This document shows, in pieces, positions 1 through 13,525 of a stretch of DNA of 64,000 nucleotides. The stretch comes from Calliopsis andreniformis. Its lineage: Eukaryota; Arthropoda; Insecta; Hymenoptera; Andrenidae. Every line of letters begins with the position of its first letter. Position 1 is the stretch's first letter. A model generated the notes under the pieces. It saw nothing but the letters and a program-made list of their open reading frames with translations. It made no database searches and had not been told where the DNA came from. The stretch is taken from contig NW_027480494.1 of the NCBI RefSeq assembly GCF_051401765.1, positions 2,294,001-2,358,000 on the forward strand, in the 5' to 3' direction. The translations under genes and the position numbers were made by a program.

Positions 1-1055
1 GCCACAGCCATAGCCATAGCAGCCGTATCCATAGCCATAGCCATAGCAGCCGTATCCACAGCCATAGTAGCCATAACCATAGCCATAGCAGCCATAGTCG
101 CCATAGCCATAACCATAGCAGCCATAGAAATAGCCATAGCAGACATAGCCATAGGCATAGCCATAGCAGCCGTATCCGTAGCCATAGTAGCCATAGCCAT
201 AGCCATAGCAGCCATAGCCATGGCCTTAGTAGCCATAGCCATAGCCATAGCAGCCATAGCCATAGCCATAGCAGCCATAGCCATAGCCATAGCCACAGCA
301 GCTATAGCCATAGCCATAGCAGCCATAGCCATAGCCATAGCTGCCATGGTCATAACCATAGCCATAGCAGCCATAGTCGCCATAGCCATAACCATAGCAG
401 CCATAGAAATAGCCATAGCAGACATAGCCATAGGCATAGCCATAGCAGCCGTATCCATAGCCATAGCAGCCATAACCACAGCCATAGCAGCCATAGCCAT
501 AGCCATAGCAGCCATAGGCATAGCCATAGCAGCCAGAGCCAGAGCCGCAGCAGCCGTAGACATAGCCATAGCCTTAGCAGCCATAGACATAACATTAGCC
601 ATAGCAGCAATAGACATTGCCATGGCTGCCATAGCCATGGCCATAGCAGCCATAGCCATAGCCATAGCCATAGCCATAGCCATAGCAGCCATAGCCATAG
701 CCATAGCAGCCATAGCCATAGCCATAGCCATAGCCATTGCCATAGCCATTGCAATAGCAGCCATAGCAATAGCCATAGCAGCCATAACCACAGCCATAGC
801 AGCCATAGCCATAGCCATAGCAGCCATAGCCATAGCCATAGCCATAGCAGCCAGACCCAGAGCCACAGCAGCCGTAGACATAGCCATAGCCATAGCAGCC
901 ATAGCCATAGCCATAGCAGCAATAGCCATGGCCATAGTAGCCAAAGCCATAGCCATAGCAGCCATATCCATAGACATAGCCATAGCAGCCATAGCCATAG
1001 CCATACCCATAGCAGCCATAGCCATAGCCATAGCCGTCATAGCCGTAGCCAATAG
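1..1055. repeat. HOR interval, left-truncated, T3 tail
   Basis: Partial unit cut by the window edge. It holds the GTATCC pair near 25-55, two TAGTCGCC landmarks (near 96 and 376), GGCCTTAGTAG near 222, GCTGCCATGGTC near 339, a double-substituted AACATTAGCC at 591, and ATATCCATAGACATAG near 964 before the first GCCAATAG marker. The whole segment recurs at 5619-6673. Confidence 0.9.
1046..1055 (+). other. Frame-shift marker, GCCAATAG subtype
   Basis: TAGCCAATAG, preceded by GCCGTCATAGCCG. Same subtype at markers 3522 and 6673 only. The hexamer GCCATA has gained one base (A), which shifts the three-base register for everything downstream. Confidence 0.9.
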
Positions 1056-3522
1056 CCATAGCAGCCATAGCCATAGCCACAGCCACAGCAGCCATAGCCA
1101 TTGCAATAGCAGCCATAGCAATAGCCATAGCAGCCATAACCACAGCCATAGCAGCCATAGCCATAGCCATAGCAGCCATAGCCACAGCCATAGCAGCCAG
1201 ACCCAGAGCCACAGCAGCCGTAGACATAGCCATAGCCATAGCAGCCATAGCCATAGCCATAGCAGCTGTAGCCATAGCCATAGCAGTCATAGCCATAGAC
1301 ATAGCCATAGCAGACATAGCCATAGCCACAGCCATAGCAGCCATAGCCATAGCCATAGCTGCCATAGGCACAGCCATACCCATAGCAGCCATAGACATAG
1401 CCATAGCAGTCATAGCCATAGCCATAGCCATAGCAGCCATAGCCATAGCCATAGCTATAGCAGCCATAGCCATAGCCATAGCAGCCATAGCAATAGCCAT
1501 AGCAGCCATAACCACAGCCATAGCAGCCATAGCCATAGCCATAGCAGCCATAGCCATAGCCATAGCTATAGCAGCCATAGCCATAGCCATAGCAGCCATA
1601 GCAATAGCCATAGCAGCCATAACCACAGCCATAGCAGCCATAGCCATAGCCATAGCAGCCATAGCCATAGCCATAGCAGTCATAGCCATAGACATAGCCA
1701 TAGCAGACATAGCCATAGCCATAGCCATAGCAGACATAGCCATAGTCATAGCAGCAATAGCCATAGCCATACCCATAGCAGCAATAGCCATAGCCATAGC
1801 AGTCATGGACATAGCCATAGACAAGGCAGCCATAATCATAGCCACAGCCGTAGCAGCCATAGCCATAACCATCGCAGCCATAGCCATAGCCATAGCAGAC
1901 ATAGCCATAGCCATAGCAGCCATAGCCGTAGCCATAGCAGCCATAGCCATAGCCATAGCAGCCATAGCCGTAGCCATAGCAGCCATAGCCATAGCCATAG
2001 CAGCCATAACAATAGCCATAGCAGTCATAGCCACAGCCATAGCCATAGCAGCCATAGCCATAGCCATAGCAGACACACACATAGCCACAGCCATAGCAGC
2101 CATAATCATAGCCATAGCCATAGCAGCCAATACCATAGCCATAGCCATAGCAGCTGTAGTCATTGCCAAAGCGGCCGTAGCCATAGCCACAGCAGCCTTA
2201 GCCATAGCCATAGCCATAGCAGACATAGCCATAGCCATAGCCATAGCAGCCTTAGCCATAGCCATAGTCATAGCAGCCATAGCCATAGCCATAGCCATAG
2301 CAGCCATAGCCATAGACATAGACATAGCCATAGCAGCCATAGTCATAGCCATAGCCATAGCCATAGCATCCATAGCCATAGCCATAGCAGCCATAGCCAT
2401 AGCCATAGCAGCCATAGCAGCCATAGCGATAGCCATAGCAGCCATAGGCATAGCCATAGCCATAGCAGCCTTAGCCACAGCCATAGCAGTCATAGCCATA
2501 GCCATAGCCATAGCAGCCATAGCCATAGCCATATCCATAGCAGCCATAGCCATAGCCACAGCAGTCATAGCCATAGCCATAGCCATAGCAGCCATAGCCA
2601 TAGCCATAGCCATAGCAGCCATAGCCATAGCCATAGCAGCCATAGCCATAGCCATAGCCATAGCAGCCTTAGCCACAGCCATAGCAGTCATAGCCATAGC
2701 CATAGCCATAGCAGCCATAGGCATAGCCATACCCATAGCAGCCATAGCCATAGCCATAGCAGTCATAGCCATAGACATAGCCATAGCAGCCATAGCGATA
2801 GCCATAGCCATAGCAGACATAGCCATAGCCATAGCAGCCATAGTCGCCATAGCCATAACCATAGCAGCCATAGAAATAGCCATAGCAGACATAGCCATAG
2901 GCATAGCCATAGCAGCCGTATCCATAGCCATAGCAGCCATAACCACAGCCATAGCAGCCATAGCCATAGCCATAGCAGCCATAGGCATAGCCATAGCAGC
3001 CAGAGCCAGAGCCGCAGCAGCCGTAGACATAGCCATAGCCTTAGCAGCCATAGACATAACATTAGCCATAGCAGCAATAGACATTGCCATGGCTGCCATA
3101 GCCATGGCCATAGCAGCCATAGCCATAGCCATAGCCATAGCCATAGCCATAGCAGCCATAGCCATAGCCATAGCAGCCATAGCCATAGCCATAGCCATAG
3201 CCATTGCCATAGCCATTGCAATAGCAGCCATAGCAATAGCCATAGCAGCCATAACCACAGCCATAGCAGCCATAGCCATAGCCATAGCAGCCATAGCCAT
3301 AGCCATAGCCATAGCAGCCAGACCCAGAGCCACAGCAGCCGTAGACATAGCCATAGCCATAGCAGCCATAGCCATAGCCATAGCAGCAATAGCCATGGCC
3401 ATAGTAGCCAAAGCCATAGCCATAGCAGCCATATCCATAGACATAGCCATAGCAGCCATAGCCATAGCCATACCCATAGCAGCCATAGCCATAGCCATAG
3501 CCGTCATAGCCGTAGCCAATAG
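1056..3522. repeat. HOR interval, 2467 bp, head A, T3 tail
   Basis: Starts with the CATTGCAATAGC head, but has GCAGCTGTAGCC near 1261 in place of the usual GCAATAGCCATGGCC. Contains ATGGACATAG near 1805, the (AC)4 landmark near 2067-2082 and AAAGCGGCCGTAG near 2168, that is, a T1-like stretch with no marker after it. It ends with the same tail as the segment before marker 1055. The internal T1 stretch suggests fusion of two units with loss of one marker (inference). Confidence 0.88.
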
Positions 3523-6500
3523 CCATAGCAGCCATAGCCATAGCCACAGCCACAGCAGCCATAGCCATTGCAATAGCAGCCATAGCAATAGCCATAGCAG
3601 CCATAACCACAGCCATAGCAGCCATAGCCATAGCCATAGCAGCCATAGCCACAGCCATAGCAGCCAGACCCAGAGCCACAGCAGCCGTAGACATAGCCAT
3701 AGCCATAGCAGCCATAGCCATAGCCATAGCAGCTGTAGCCATAGCCATAGCAGTCATAGCCATAGACATAGCCATAGCAGACATAGCCATAGCCACAGCC
3801 ATAGCAGCCATAGCCATAGCCATAGCTGCCATAGGCACAGCCATACCCATAGCAGCCATAGACATAGCCATAGCAGTCATAGCCATAGCCATAGCCATAG
3901 CAGCCATAGCCATAGCCATAGCTATAGCAGCCATAGCCATAGCCATAGCAGCCATAGCAATAGCCATAGCAGCCATAACCACAGCCATAGCAGCCATAGC
4001 CATAGCCATAGCAGCCATAGCCATAGCCATAGCTATAGCAGCCATAGCCATAGCCATAGCAGCCATAGCAATAGCCATAGCAGCCATAACCACAGCCATA
4101 GCAGCCATAGCCATAGCCATAGCAGCCATAGCCATAGCCATAGCAGTCATAGCCATAGACATAGCCATAGCAGACATAGCCATAGCCATAGCCATAGCAG
4201 ACATAGCCATAGTCATAGCAGCAATAGCCATAGCCATACCCATAGCAGCAATAGCCATAGCCATAGCAGTCATGGACATAGCCATAGACAAGGCAGCCAT
4301 AATCATAGCCACAGCCGTAGCAGCCATAGCCATAACCATAGCAGCCATATCCATAGACATAGCCATAGCAGCCATAGCCATAGCCACAGCCATAGCCATT
4401 GCCATAGCAGCCATAGCCATAGCCATAGCAGCCATAGCCATAGGCATAGCAGCCTTAGCCATAGCCATAGCAGCCATAGCCATAGCCATAGCAGTCATAG
4501 CCATAGCCATAGCCATAACAGCCATAGCCATAGCAGCCATAGCCATAGCCATAGCCATAGCCATAGCAGCCATAGCCATAGCCATAGCAGCCATAGCCAT
4601 AGCCATAGCAGCCATAGCCATAGCCATAGCAGACATAGCCACAGCCATAGCAGCCATAGCCATAGCCATAGCTGCCATAGGCACAGCCATACCCATAGCA
4701 GCCATAGACATAGCCATAGCAGTCATAGCCATAGCCATAGCCATAGCAGCCATAGCCATAGCCATAGCCATAGCAGTCATAGCCATAGCCATAGCAGCCA
4801 TAGCCATAGCCATACCAGCCATAGCCATAGCCATAGCAGCCATAGACATAGCCATAGCAGACATAGCCATAGCCACAGCCATAGCAGCCATAGCCATAGC
4901 CATAGCTGCCATAGGCACAGCCATACCCATAGCAGCCATAGACATAGCCATAGCAGTCATAGCCATAGCCATAGCCATAGCAGCCATAGCCATAGCCATA
5001 GCCATAGCAGCCATAGGCATAGCCATACCCATAGCAGCCATAGCCATAGTCATAGCAGTCATAGCCATAGACATAGCCATAGCAGCCATAGCCATAGCCA
5101 TAGCCATAGCAGACATAGCCATAGCCATAGCAGCCATAGCCATAGCCATACCCATAGCAGCCATAGCCATAGCCATAGCAGTCATGGCCATAGCCATAGA
5201 CAAGGCAGCCATAATCATAGCCACAGCCATAGCAGCCATAGCCTTAACCATAGCAGCCATAGCCATAGCCATAACAGACATAACCACAGCCATAGCAGCC
5301 ATAACCATAGCCATAGCAGCCATAGCCATAGCCATAGCAGCCAGAGCCAGAGCCACAGCAGCCGTAGACATAGCCATAGCCTTAGCAGAGATAGACATAT
5401 CCATAACCATAGCAGCCATAGCCATAGCCATAGCAGCCACAGCCATGGCCATAGTAGCAAAACCCATAGCCATAGCATCCATAGCCAAAGACATAGCCAC
5501 AGCAGCCAGAGCCATAGACATAGCCATAGCTATAGCAGCCATAGCCATAGCCATAGCTATAGCAGCCATAGCTATAGCCATAGCTATAGCAGCCATAGCC
5601 ATAGCCATAGCAGCCATAGCCACAGCCATAGCCATAGCAGCCGTATCCATAGCCATAGCCATAGCAGCCGTATCCACAGCCATAGTAGCCATAACCATAG
5701 CCATAGCAGCCATAGTCGCCATAGCCATAACCATAGCAGCCATAGAAATAGCCATAGCAGACATAGCCATAGGCATAGCCATAGCAGCCGTATCCGTAGC
5801 CATAGTAGCCATAGCCATAGCCATAGCAGCCATAGCCATGGCCTTAGTAGCCATAGCCATAGCCATAGCAGCCATAGCCATAGCCATAGCAGCCATAGCC
5901 ATAGCCATAGCCACAGCAGCTATAGCCATAGCCATAGCAGCCATAGCCATAGCCATAGCTGCCATGGTCATAACCATAGCCATAGCAGCCATAGTCGCCA
6001 TAGCCATAACCATAGCAGCCATAGAAATAGCCATAGCAGACATAGCCATAGGCATAGCCATAGCAGCCGTATCCATAGCCATAGCAGCCATAACCACAGC
6101 CATAGCAGCCATAGCCATAGCCATAGCAGCCATAGGCATAGCCATAGCAGCCAGAGCCAGAGCCGCAGCAGCCGTAGACATAGCCATAGCCTTAGCAGCC
6201 ATAGACATAACATTAGCCATAGCAGCAATAGACATTGCCATGGCTGCCATAGCCATGGCCATAGCAGCCATAGCCATAGCCATAGCCATAGCCATAGCCA
6301 TAGCAGCCATAGCCATAGCCATAGCAGCCATAGCCATAGCCATAGCCATAGCCATTGCCATAGCCATTGCAATAGCAGCCATAGCAATAGCCATAGCAGC
6401 CATAACCACAGCCATAGCAGCCATAGCCATAGCCATAGCAGCCATAGCCATAGCCATAGCCATAGCAGCCAGACCCAGAGCCACAGCAGCCGTAGACATA

Positions 6501-6673
6501 GCCATAGCCATAGCAGCCATAGCCATAGCCATAGCAGCAATAGCCATGGCCATAGTAGCCAAAGCCATAGCCATAGCAGCCATATCCATAGACATAGCCA
6601 TAGCAGCCATAGCCATAGCCATACCCATAGCAGCCATAGCCATAGCCATAGCCGTCATAGCCGTAGCCAATAG
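3523..6673. repeat. HOR interval, 3151 bp, head A, T3 tail
   Basis: The first ~800 bp copy the start of the preceding interval, including ATGGACATAG at the same distance (750 bp) from the marker. After ~4340 it switches to different material: ATATCCATAGACATAG, two TGCCATAGGCACAGCC blocks, then ATGGCCATAGCCATAGAC near 5185 and AGCAAAACCC near 5456. From ~5619 to the end it is the twin of 1-1055. Confidence 0.88.
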
Positions 6674-7518
6674 CCATAGCAGCCATAGCCATAGCCACAG
6701 CCACAGCAGCCATAGCCATTGCAATAGCAGCCATAGCAATAGCCATAGCAGCCATAACCACAGCCATAGCAGCCATAGCCATAGCCATAGCAGCCATAGC
6801 CACAGCCATAGCAGCCAGACACAGAGCCACAGCAGCCGTAGACATAGCCATAGCCATAGCAGCCATAGCCATAGCCATAGCAGCTGTAGCCATAGCCATA
6901 GCAGTCATAGCCATAGACATAGCCATAGCAGACATAGCCATAGCCACAGCCATAGCAGCCATAGCCATAGCCATAGCTGCCATAGGCACAGCCATACCCA
7001 TAGCAGCCATAGACATAGCCATAGCAGTCATAGCCATAGCCATAGCCATAGCAGCCATAGCCATAGCCATAGCTATAGCAGCCATAGCCATAGCCATAGC
7101 AGCCATAGCAATAGCCATAGCAGCCATAACCACAGCCATAGCAGCCATAGCCATAGCCATAGCAGCCATAGCCATAGCCATAGCTATAGCAGCCATAGCC
7201 ATAGCCATAGCAGCCATAGCAATAGCCATAGCAGCCATAACCACAGCCATAGCAGCCATAGCCATAGCCATAGCAGCCATAGCCATAGCCATAGCAGTCA
7301 TAGCCATAGACATAGCCATAGCAGACATAGCCATAGCCATAGCCATAGCAGACATAGCCATAGTCATAGCAGCAATAGCCATAGCCATACCCATAGCAGC
7401 AATAGCCATAGCCATAGCAGTCATGGACATAGCCATAGACAAGGCAGCCATAATCATAGCCACAGCCGTAGCAGCCATAGCCATAACCATCGCAGCCATA
7501 GCCATAGCCATAGCAGAC
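5619..7518. repeat. Left-domain duplication, copy 2
   Basis: Second copy of 1-1900. The one conspicuous difference I noticed is CAGACACAGAGCC near 6817. The first base of the window corresponds exactly to GCCACAGCC at 5619. Confidence 0.88.
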
Positions 7519-9587
7519 ATAACCACAGCCATAGCAGCCATAACCATAGCCATAGCAGCCATAGCCATAGCCATAGCAGCCGTATCCACAGCCATAGTAG
7601 CCATAACCATAGCCATAGCAGCCATAGTCGCCATAGCCATAACCATAGCAGCCATAGAAATAGCCATAGCAGACATAGCCATAGCCATAGCAGCCATAGC
7701 CGTAGCCATAGCAGCCATAGCCATAGCCATAGCAGCCATAGCCGTAGCCATAGCAGCCATAGCCATAGCCATAGCAGCCATAACAATAGCCATAGCAGTC
7801 ATAGCCACAGCCATAGCCATAGCAGCCATAGCCATAGCCATAGCAGACACACACATAGCCACAGCCATAGCAGCCATAATCATAGCCATAGCCATAGCAG
7901 CCAATACCATAGCCATAGCCATAGCAGCTGTAGTCATTGCCAAAGCGGCCGTAGCCATAGCCACAGCAGCCTTAGCCATAGCCATAGCCATAGCAGACAT
8001 AGCCATAGCCATAGCCATAGCAGCCTTAGCCATAGCCATAGTCATAGCAGCCATAGCCATAGCCATAGCCATAGCAGCCATAGCCATAGACATAGACATA
8101 GCCATAGCAGCCATAGTCATAGCCATAGCCATAGCCATAGCATCCATAGCCATAGCCATAGCAGCCATAGCCATAGCCATAGCAGCCATAGCAGCCATAG
8201 CGATAGCCATAGCAGCCATAGGCATACCCATAGCAGCCGGAGCCAGAGCCACAGCAGCCGTAGGCATAGCCATAGCCTTAGCAGCCATAGCCATATCCAT
8301 ACCCATACCAGCCATAGCCATAGCCATAGCAGCCATTGCAATGGCCATAGTAGCCAAAGCCGTAGCCATAGCAGCCATAGCCATAGCCATATCCATAGCA
8401 GCCATAGCCATAGCCACAGCAGTCATAGCCATAGCCATAGCCATAGCAGCCATAGCCATAGCCATAGCCATAGCAGCCATAGCCATAGCCATAGCAGCCA
8501 TAGCCATAGCCATAGCCATAGCAGCCTTAGCCACAGCCATAGCAGTCATAGCCATAGCCATAGCCATAGCAGCCATAGGCATAGCCATACCCATAGCAGC
8601 CATAGCCATAGCCATAGCAGTCATAGCCATAGACATAGCCATAGCAGCCATAGCGATAGCCATAGCCATAGCAGACATAGCCATAGCCATAGCAGCCATA
8701 GCCATAGCCATACCCATAGCAGCCATAGCCATAGCCATAGCAGTCATGGCCATAGCCATAGACAAGGCAGCCATAATCATAGCCACAGCCATAGCAGCCA
8801 TAGCCATAACCATAGCAGCCATAGCCATAGCCATAGCAGACATAACCACAGCCATAGCAGCCATAACCATAGCCATAGCAGCCATAGCCATAGCCATAGC
8901 AGCCAGAGCCAGAGCCACAGCAGCCGTAGACATAGCCATAGCCTTAGCAGCCATAGACATATCCATAACCATAGCAGCCATAGCCATAGCCATAGCCATA
9001 GCAGCCGTATCCACAGCCATAGTAGCCATAACCATAGCCATAGCAGCCATAGAAATAGCCATAGCAGACATAGCCATAGGCGTAGCCATAGCAGCCGTAT
9101 CCATAGCCATAGTAGCCATAGCCATAGCCATAGCAGCCATAGCCATGGCCTTAGTAGCCATAGCCATAGCCATAGCAGCCATAGCCATAGCCATAGCCAC
9201 AGCAGCTATAGCCATAGCCATAGCAGCCATAGCCATAGCCATAGCTGCCATGGTCATAACCATAGCCATAGCAGCCATAGCCATAGCCATAGCAGCCATA
9301 GCCGTAGCCATAGCAGCCATAGCCATAGCCATTGCAGCCATAGCTATATCCATAGCAGACACACACATAGCCACAGCCATAGCAGCCATAATCATAGCCA
9401 TACCCATAGCAGCCAATGCCATAGCCATAGCCATAGCCATAGCAGCCAATGCCATAGCCATAGCCATAGCAGCTGTAGCCATTGCCAAAGCGGCCATAGA
9501 CATAGCCACAGCAGCCTTAGCCATAGCCATAGCCATAGCCATAGCAGCCATAGCCATAGCCATAGCCGTCATAGCCATAGCCATTAG
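6674..9587. repeat. HOR interval, 2914 bp, head A, T1 tail
   Basis: Head as in the two previous units except for CAGACACAGAGCC near 6817, where nearly all other copies read CAGACCCAGAGCC. It carries two (AC)4 landmarks (ATAG-proximal CAT ending at 7854 and 9366), which again indicates a fused double unit. This is the first interval to end with GCCATTAG rather than GCCAATAG, so the change of marker subtype lies between 6673 and 9587. A related unit, 381 bp shorter over the last ~2.1 kb, ends at 52571. Confidence 0.88.
9580..9587 (+). other. Frame-shift marker, first GCCATTAG subtype
   Basis: From here to the right edge all markers read GCCATTAG. It differs from the left subtype by A to T at the inserted position and by GCCATA for GCCGTA upstream. 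Confidence 0.9.
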
Positions 9588-11295
9588 CCATAGCAGCCAT
9601 AGCCATAGCCACAGCCACAGCAGCCATAGCCATTGCAATAGCAGCCATAGCAATAGCCATAGCAGCCATAACCACAGCCATAGCAGCCATAGCCATAGCC
9701 ATAGCAGCCATAGCCATAGCCATAGCAGCCAGACCCAGAGCCACAGCAGCCGTAGACATAGCCATAGCCATAGCAGCCATAGCCATAGCCATAGCAGCAA
9801 TAGCCATGGCCATAGTAGCCAAAGCCATAGCCATAGCAGCCATATCCATAGACACAGCCATAGCAGCCATAGCCATAGCCACAGCCATAGCCATTGCCAT
9901 AACAGCCATAGCCATAGCCATAGCAGCCATAGCCATAGGCATAGCAGCCATAGCCATAGCCATAGCAGCCATAGCCATAGCCATAGCAGTCATAGCCATA
10001 GCCATAGCCATAACAGCCATAGCCATAGCAGCCATAGCCATAGCCATAGCCATAGCCATAGCAGCCATAGCCATAGCCATAGCAGCCATAGCCATAGCCA
10101 TAGCAGCCATAGCCATAGCCATAGCAGCCATAGCGATCGCCATAGCAATCATAGGCATACCCATAGCTGCCGGAGCCAGAGCCACAGCAGCCGTAGACAT
10201 AGCCATAGCCTTAGCAGCCATAGCCATAACCATATTCATAGCAGCCATAGCCATAGCCATAGCAGCCATACCAATGGCCATAGTAGCCAAAGCCGTAGCC
10301 ATAGCAGCCGTAGCCATAGCCATATCCATAGCGGCCATAGCCATAGCCATAGCAGTCGTAGCCATAGCCATAGCCATAGCAGCCATAGCCATAGCCATAG
10401 CCATAGCAGCCATAGCCATAGCCATAGCAGCCATAGCCATAGCCATAGCAGACATAGCCACAGCCATAGCAGCCATAGCCATAGCCATAGCTGCCATAGG
10501 CACAGCCATACCCATTGCAGCCATAGACATAGCCATAGCAGCCATAGCCATAGCCATAGCCATAGCAGCCATAGCCATAGCCATAGCAGACATAGCCATA
10601 GCCATAGCCATACCAGCCGTATCCATAGCCATAGTAGCCATAGCCATAGCCATAGCAGCCATAGTCGCCATAGCCATAACCATAGCAGCCATAGCCATAG
10701 CCATAGCAGACATAGCCATAGCCGTAGCCATAGCAGCAATAGCCATAGGCATAGCAGCCATAGCCATATCCATAGCAGCCATAGCCATAGCCATAGCAGT
10801 CATAGCCATAGCCATAGCCATTACAGCCATAGCCATAGCAGCCATAGCCATAGCCATAGCCATAGCCATAGCAGCCATAGCCATAGCCATAGCAGCCATA
10901 GCCATAGCCATGGCAGGCATAGCGATAGCCATAGCAGCCATAGGCATACCCATAGCTGCCGTAGCCAGAGCCACAGCAGCCGTAGACATAGCTATAGCCT
11001 TAGCAGCCATAGCCATAACCAGAGCCATAGCAGCCATAGCCATAGCCATAGCAGCCATACCAATGGCCATAGTAGCCACAGCCATGGCCATAGTAGCAAA
11101 AGCCATAGCCATAGCATCCATAGCCAAAGACATAGCCACAGCAGCCAGAGCCATAGCCATAGCCATAGCTATAGCAGCCATAGCGATAGCCATAGCAGCC
11201 GTAGGCAGAGCCATAGCAGCCATAGCTATATCCATAGCAGACACACACATAGCCACATCCATAGCAGCCATAATCATAGCTATAGCCATAGCAGC
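9588..11295. repeat. Long-range duplication, left copy (offset 42984)
   Basis: Marker, GCGATCGC, GCAGTCGTAGCC and the (AC)4-GCCACATCC landmark all recur at +42984 bp with no net length change over about 1.7 kb. Point differences include GCTGCCGTAGCCAGAG here against GCTGCCGGAGCCAGAG in the partner. Homology ends at GCCAATGCC. Confidence 0.9.
10133..10140 (+). other. GCGATCGC palindrome
   Basis: Intact 8-bp palindrome (AsiSI recognition sequence), 546 bp after its marker. Twin at 53117. It contains two CpGs in an array that is otherwise poor in CpG. Confidence 0.95.
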
Positions 11296-12162
11296 CAATG
11301 CCATAGCCATAGCCATAACAGCTGTAGCCATTGGCAAAGCGGCCATAGACATAGCCACAGCAGCCTTAGCCATAGCCATAGCCATAGCAGACATAGCCAT
11401 AGCCATAGCCATAGCAGCCTTGGCCGTAGCCATAGTCATAGCAGACATAGCCATAGCCATAGCCATAGCAGCCATAGCCATAGCCATAGCAGCCGTAGCC
11501 ATAGCATCCGCAGCCATAGCCATAGCCATAGCAGCCATTGCCATAACCATTGCAGCCATAACCACAGCCATAGCAGCCATAGCCATAGCCATAGCAGCCA
11601 TAGGCATAGCCATAGCAGCCAGAGCCAGAGCCGCAGCAGCCGTAGACATAGCCATAGCATTAGCAGCCATAGACATAACCATAGCCATAGCAGCAATAGC
11701 CATTGCCATGGCTGCCATAGCCATGGCCATAGTAGCCAAAGCCATAGCTATAGCAGCCATAGCCATAGACATAGACATAGCCATAGCAGCCATAGCCATA
11801 GCCATAGCCATAGCCATAGCCATAGCCATAGCAGCCATAGCCATAGCCATAGCCATAGCCGTAGCAGCCATAGCCATAGCCATAGCAGCCATAGCCATAG
11901 CCATAGCAGCCATAGCCATAGCCAGAGCAGCCATAGCCAAAGCCATAGCAGCCATAGCCATAGCCATAGCAGCCATAGGCATAGCCATACCCATAGCAGC
12001 CATAGCCATAACCATAGCAGTCATAGCTATAGCCATAGCCATAGCAGCCATAGCCATAGCCATAGCCATAGCAGCCATAGCCATAGCCATAGCAGCCATA
12101 GCCATAGCCATACCCATAGCAGCCATAGCCATAGCCATAGCCGTCATAGCCATAGCCATTAG

Positions 12163-13525
12163 CCATAGCAGCCATAGCCATAGCCACAGCCACAGCAGCC
12201 ATAGCCATTGCAATAGCAGCCATAGCAATAGCCATAGCAGCCATAACCACAGCCATAGCAGCCATAGCCATAGCCATAGCTGCCATAGGCACAGCCATAC
12301 CCATAGCAGCCATAGACATAGCCATAGCAGTCATAGCCATCGCCATAGCCATAGCAGCCATAGCCATAGCCATAGCCATAGCAGCCATAGGCATAGCCAT
12401 ACCCATAGCAGCCATAGCCATAGTCATAGCAGTCATAGCCATAGACATAGCCATAGCAGCCATAGCCATAGCCATAGCCATAGCAGACATAGCCATAGCC
12501 ATAGCAGCCATAGCCATAGCCATACCCATAGCAGCCATAGCCATAGCCATAGCAGTCATGGCCATAGCCATAGACAAGGCAGCCATAATCATAGCCACAG
12601 CCATAGCAGCCATAGCCATAACCATAGCAGCCATAGCCATAGCCATAGCAGACATAACCACAGCCATAGCAACCATAACCATGGCCATAGCAGCCATAGC
12701 CATAGCCATAGCAGCCAGAGCCAGAGCCACAGCAGCCGTAGACATAGCCATAGCCTTAGCAGAGATAGACATATCCATAACCATAGCAGCCATAGCCATA
12801 GCCATAGCAGCCACAGCCATGGCCATAGTAGCAAAACCCATAGCCATAGCATCCATAGCCAAAGACATAGCCACAGCAGCCAGAGCCATAGCCATAGCCA
12901 TAGCTATAGCAGCCATAGCCATAGCCATAGCTATAGCAGCCATAGCCATAGCCATAGCTATAGCAGCCATAGCCATAGCCATAGCAGCCATAGCCACAGC
13001 CATAGCCATAGCAGCCGTATCCATAGCCATAGCCATAGCAGCCGTATCCACAGCCATAGTAGCCATAACCATAGCCATAGCAGCCATAGTCGCCATAGCC
13101 ATAACCATAGCAGCCATAGAAATAGCCATAGCAGCCGTATCCGTAGCCATAGTAGCCATAGCCATAGCCATAGCAGCCATAGCCATGGCCTTAGTAGCCG
13201 TAGCCATAGCCATAGCAGCCATAGCCATAGCCATAGCCACAGCAGCTATAGCCATAGCCATAGCAGCCATAGCCATAGCCATAGCTGCCATGGTCATAAC
13301 CATAGCCATAGCAGCCATAGCCATAGCCATAGCAGCCATAGCCGTAGCCATAGCAGCCATAGCCATAGCCATTGCAGCCATAGCTATATCCATAGCAGAC
13401 ACACACATAGCCACAGCCATAGCAGCCATAATCATAGCCATAGCCATAGCAGCCAATGCCATAGCCATAGCCATAGCCATAGCAGCCAATGCCATAGCCA
13501 TAGCCGTCATAGCCATAGCCATTAG
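12163..13525. repeat. HOR interval, 1363 bp, head A, truncated T1 tail
   Basis: Opens with head A, then jumps early to GCTGCCATAGGCACAGCC. The tail reaches the (AC)4 landmark (CAT ending 13408) and two GCCAATGCC repeats, but the AAAGCGGCC step before the marker is missing, so the T1 tail is shortened. It has the same length as the next interval, yet internal landmarks are shifted by 162 bp, so the equal length comes from compensating gains and losses. Confidence 0.88.

Larger units (their letters stand above)
1..1900. repeat. Left-domain duplication, copy 1 (offset 5618)
   Basis: Matches 5619-7518 with a constant shift of 5618 bp across a marker, including AACATTAGCC, GCAGCTGTAGCC, ATGGACATAG and CATCGCAGCC. 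A third, shorter copy covers about 2842-4340 (offset 2467 from copy 1). Homology stops where GCAGACATAGCC (copy 1) meets GCAGACATAACC (copy 2). Confidence 0.88.
9588..12162. repeat. HOR interval, 2575 bp, head A, T2 tail
   Basis: Carries GCGATCGC 546 bp after its marker, the uncommon GCAGTCGTAGCC at 10353, and one (AC)4 landmark (CAT ending 11248) followed by the private GCCACATCC. The end has the T2 signature GCCAGAGCAGCC and GTCATAGCTATAGCC. The first 1.7 kb is nearly identical to 52572-54279, including both rare variants. Confidence 0.9.

Noticed and set aside
2067..2082. ACACACAC as an independent microsatellite locus
   Set aside because: It is part of the HOR and recurs at the same tail position in most T1 units with the same repeat number.
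591..6220. CATTAG at about 594, 3061 and 6212 as extra frame-shift markers
   Set aside because: AACATTAGCC there replaces AACCATAGCC base for base; length and register are unchanged, and no GCCGTC precedes it.
9517..12228. Minus-strand frames with Tyr-Gly and Cys every seven residues, resembling Gly-Tyr-rich structural proteins
   Set aside because: Composition is imposed by TATGGC and TGC. The frame changes at each marker from Trp-Leu to Met-Ala to Tyr-Gly, so no continuous protein of one type exists, and there is no signal peptide or unique flank.
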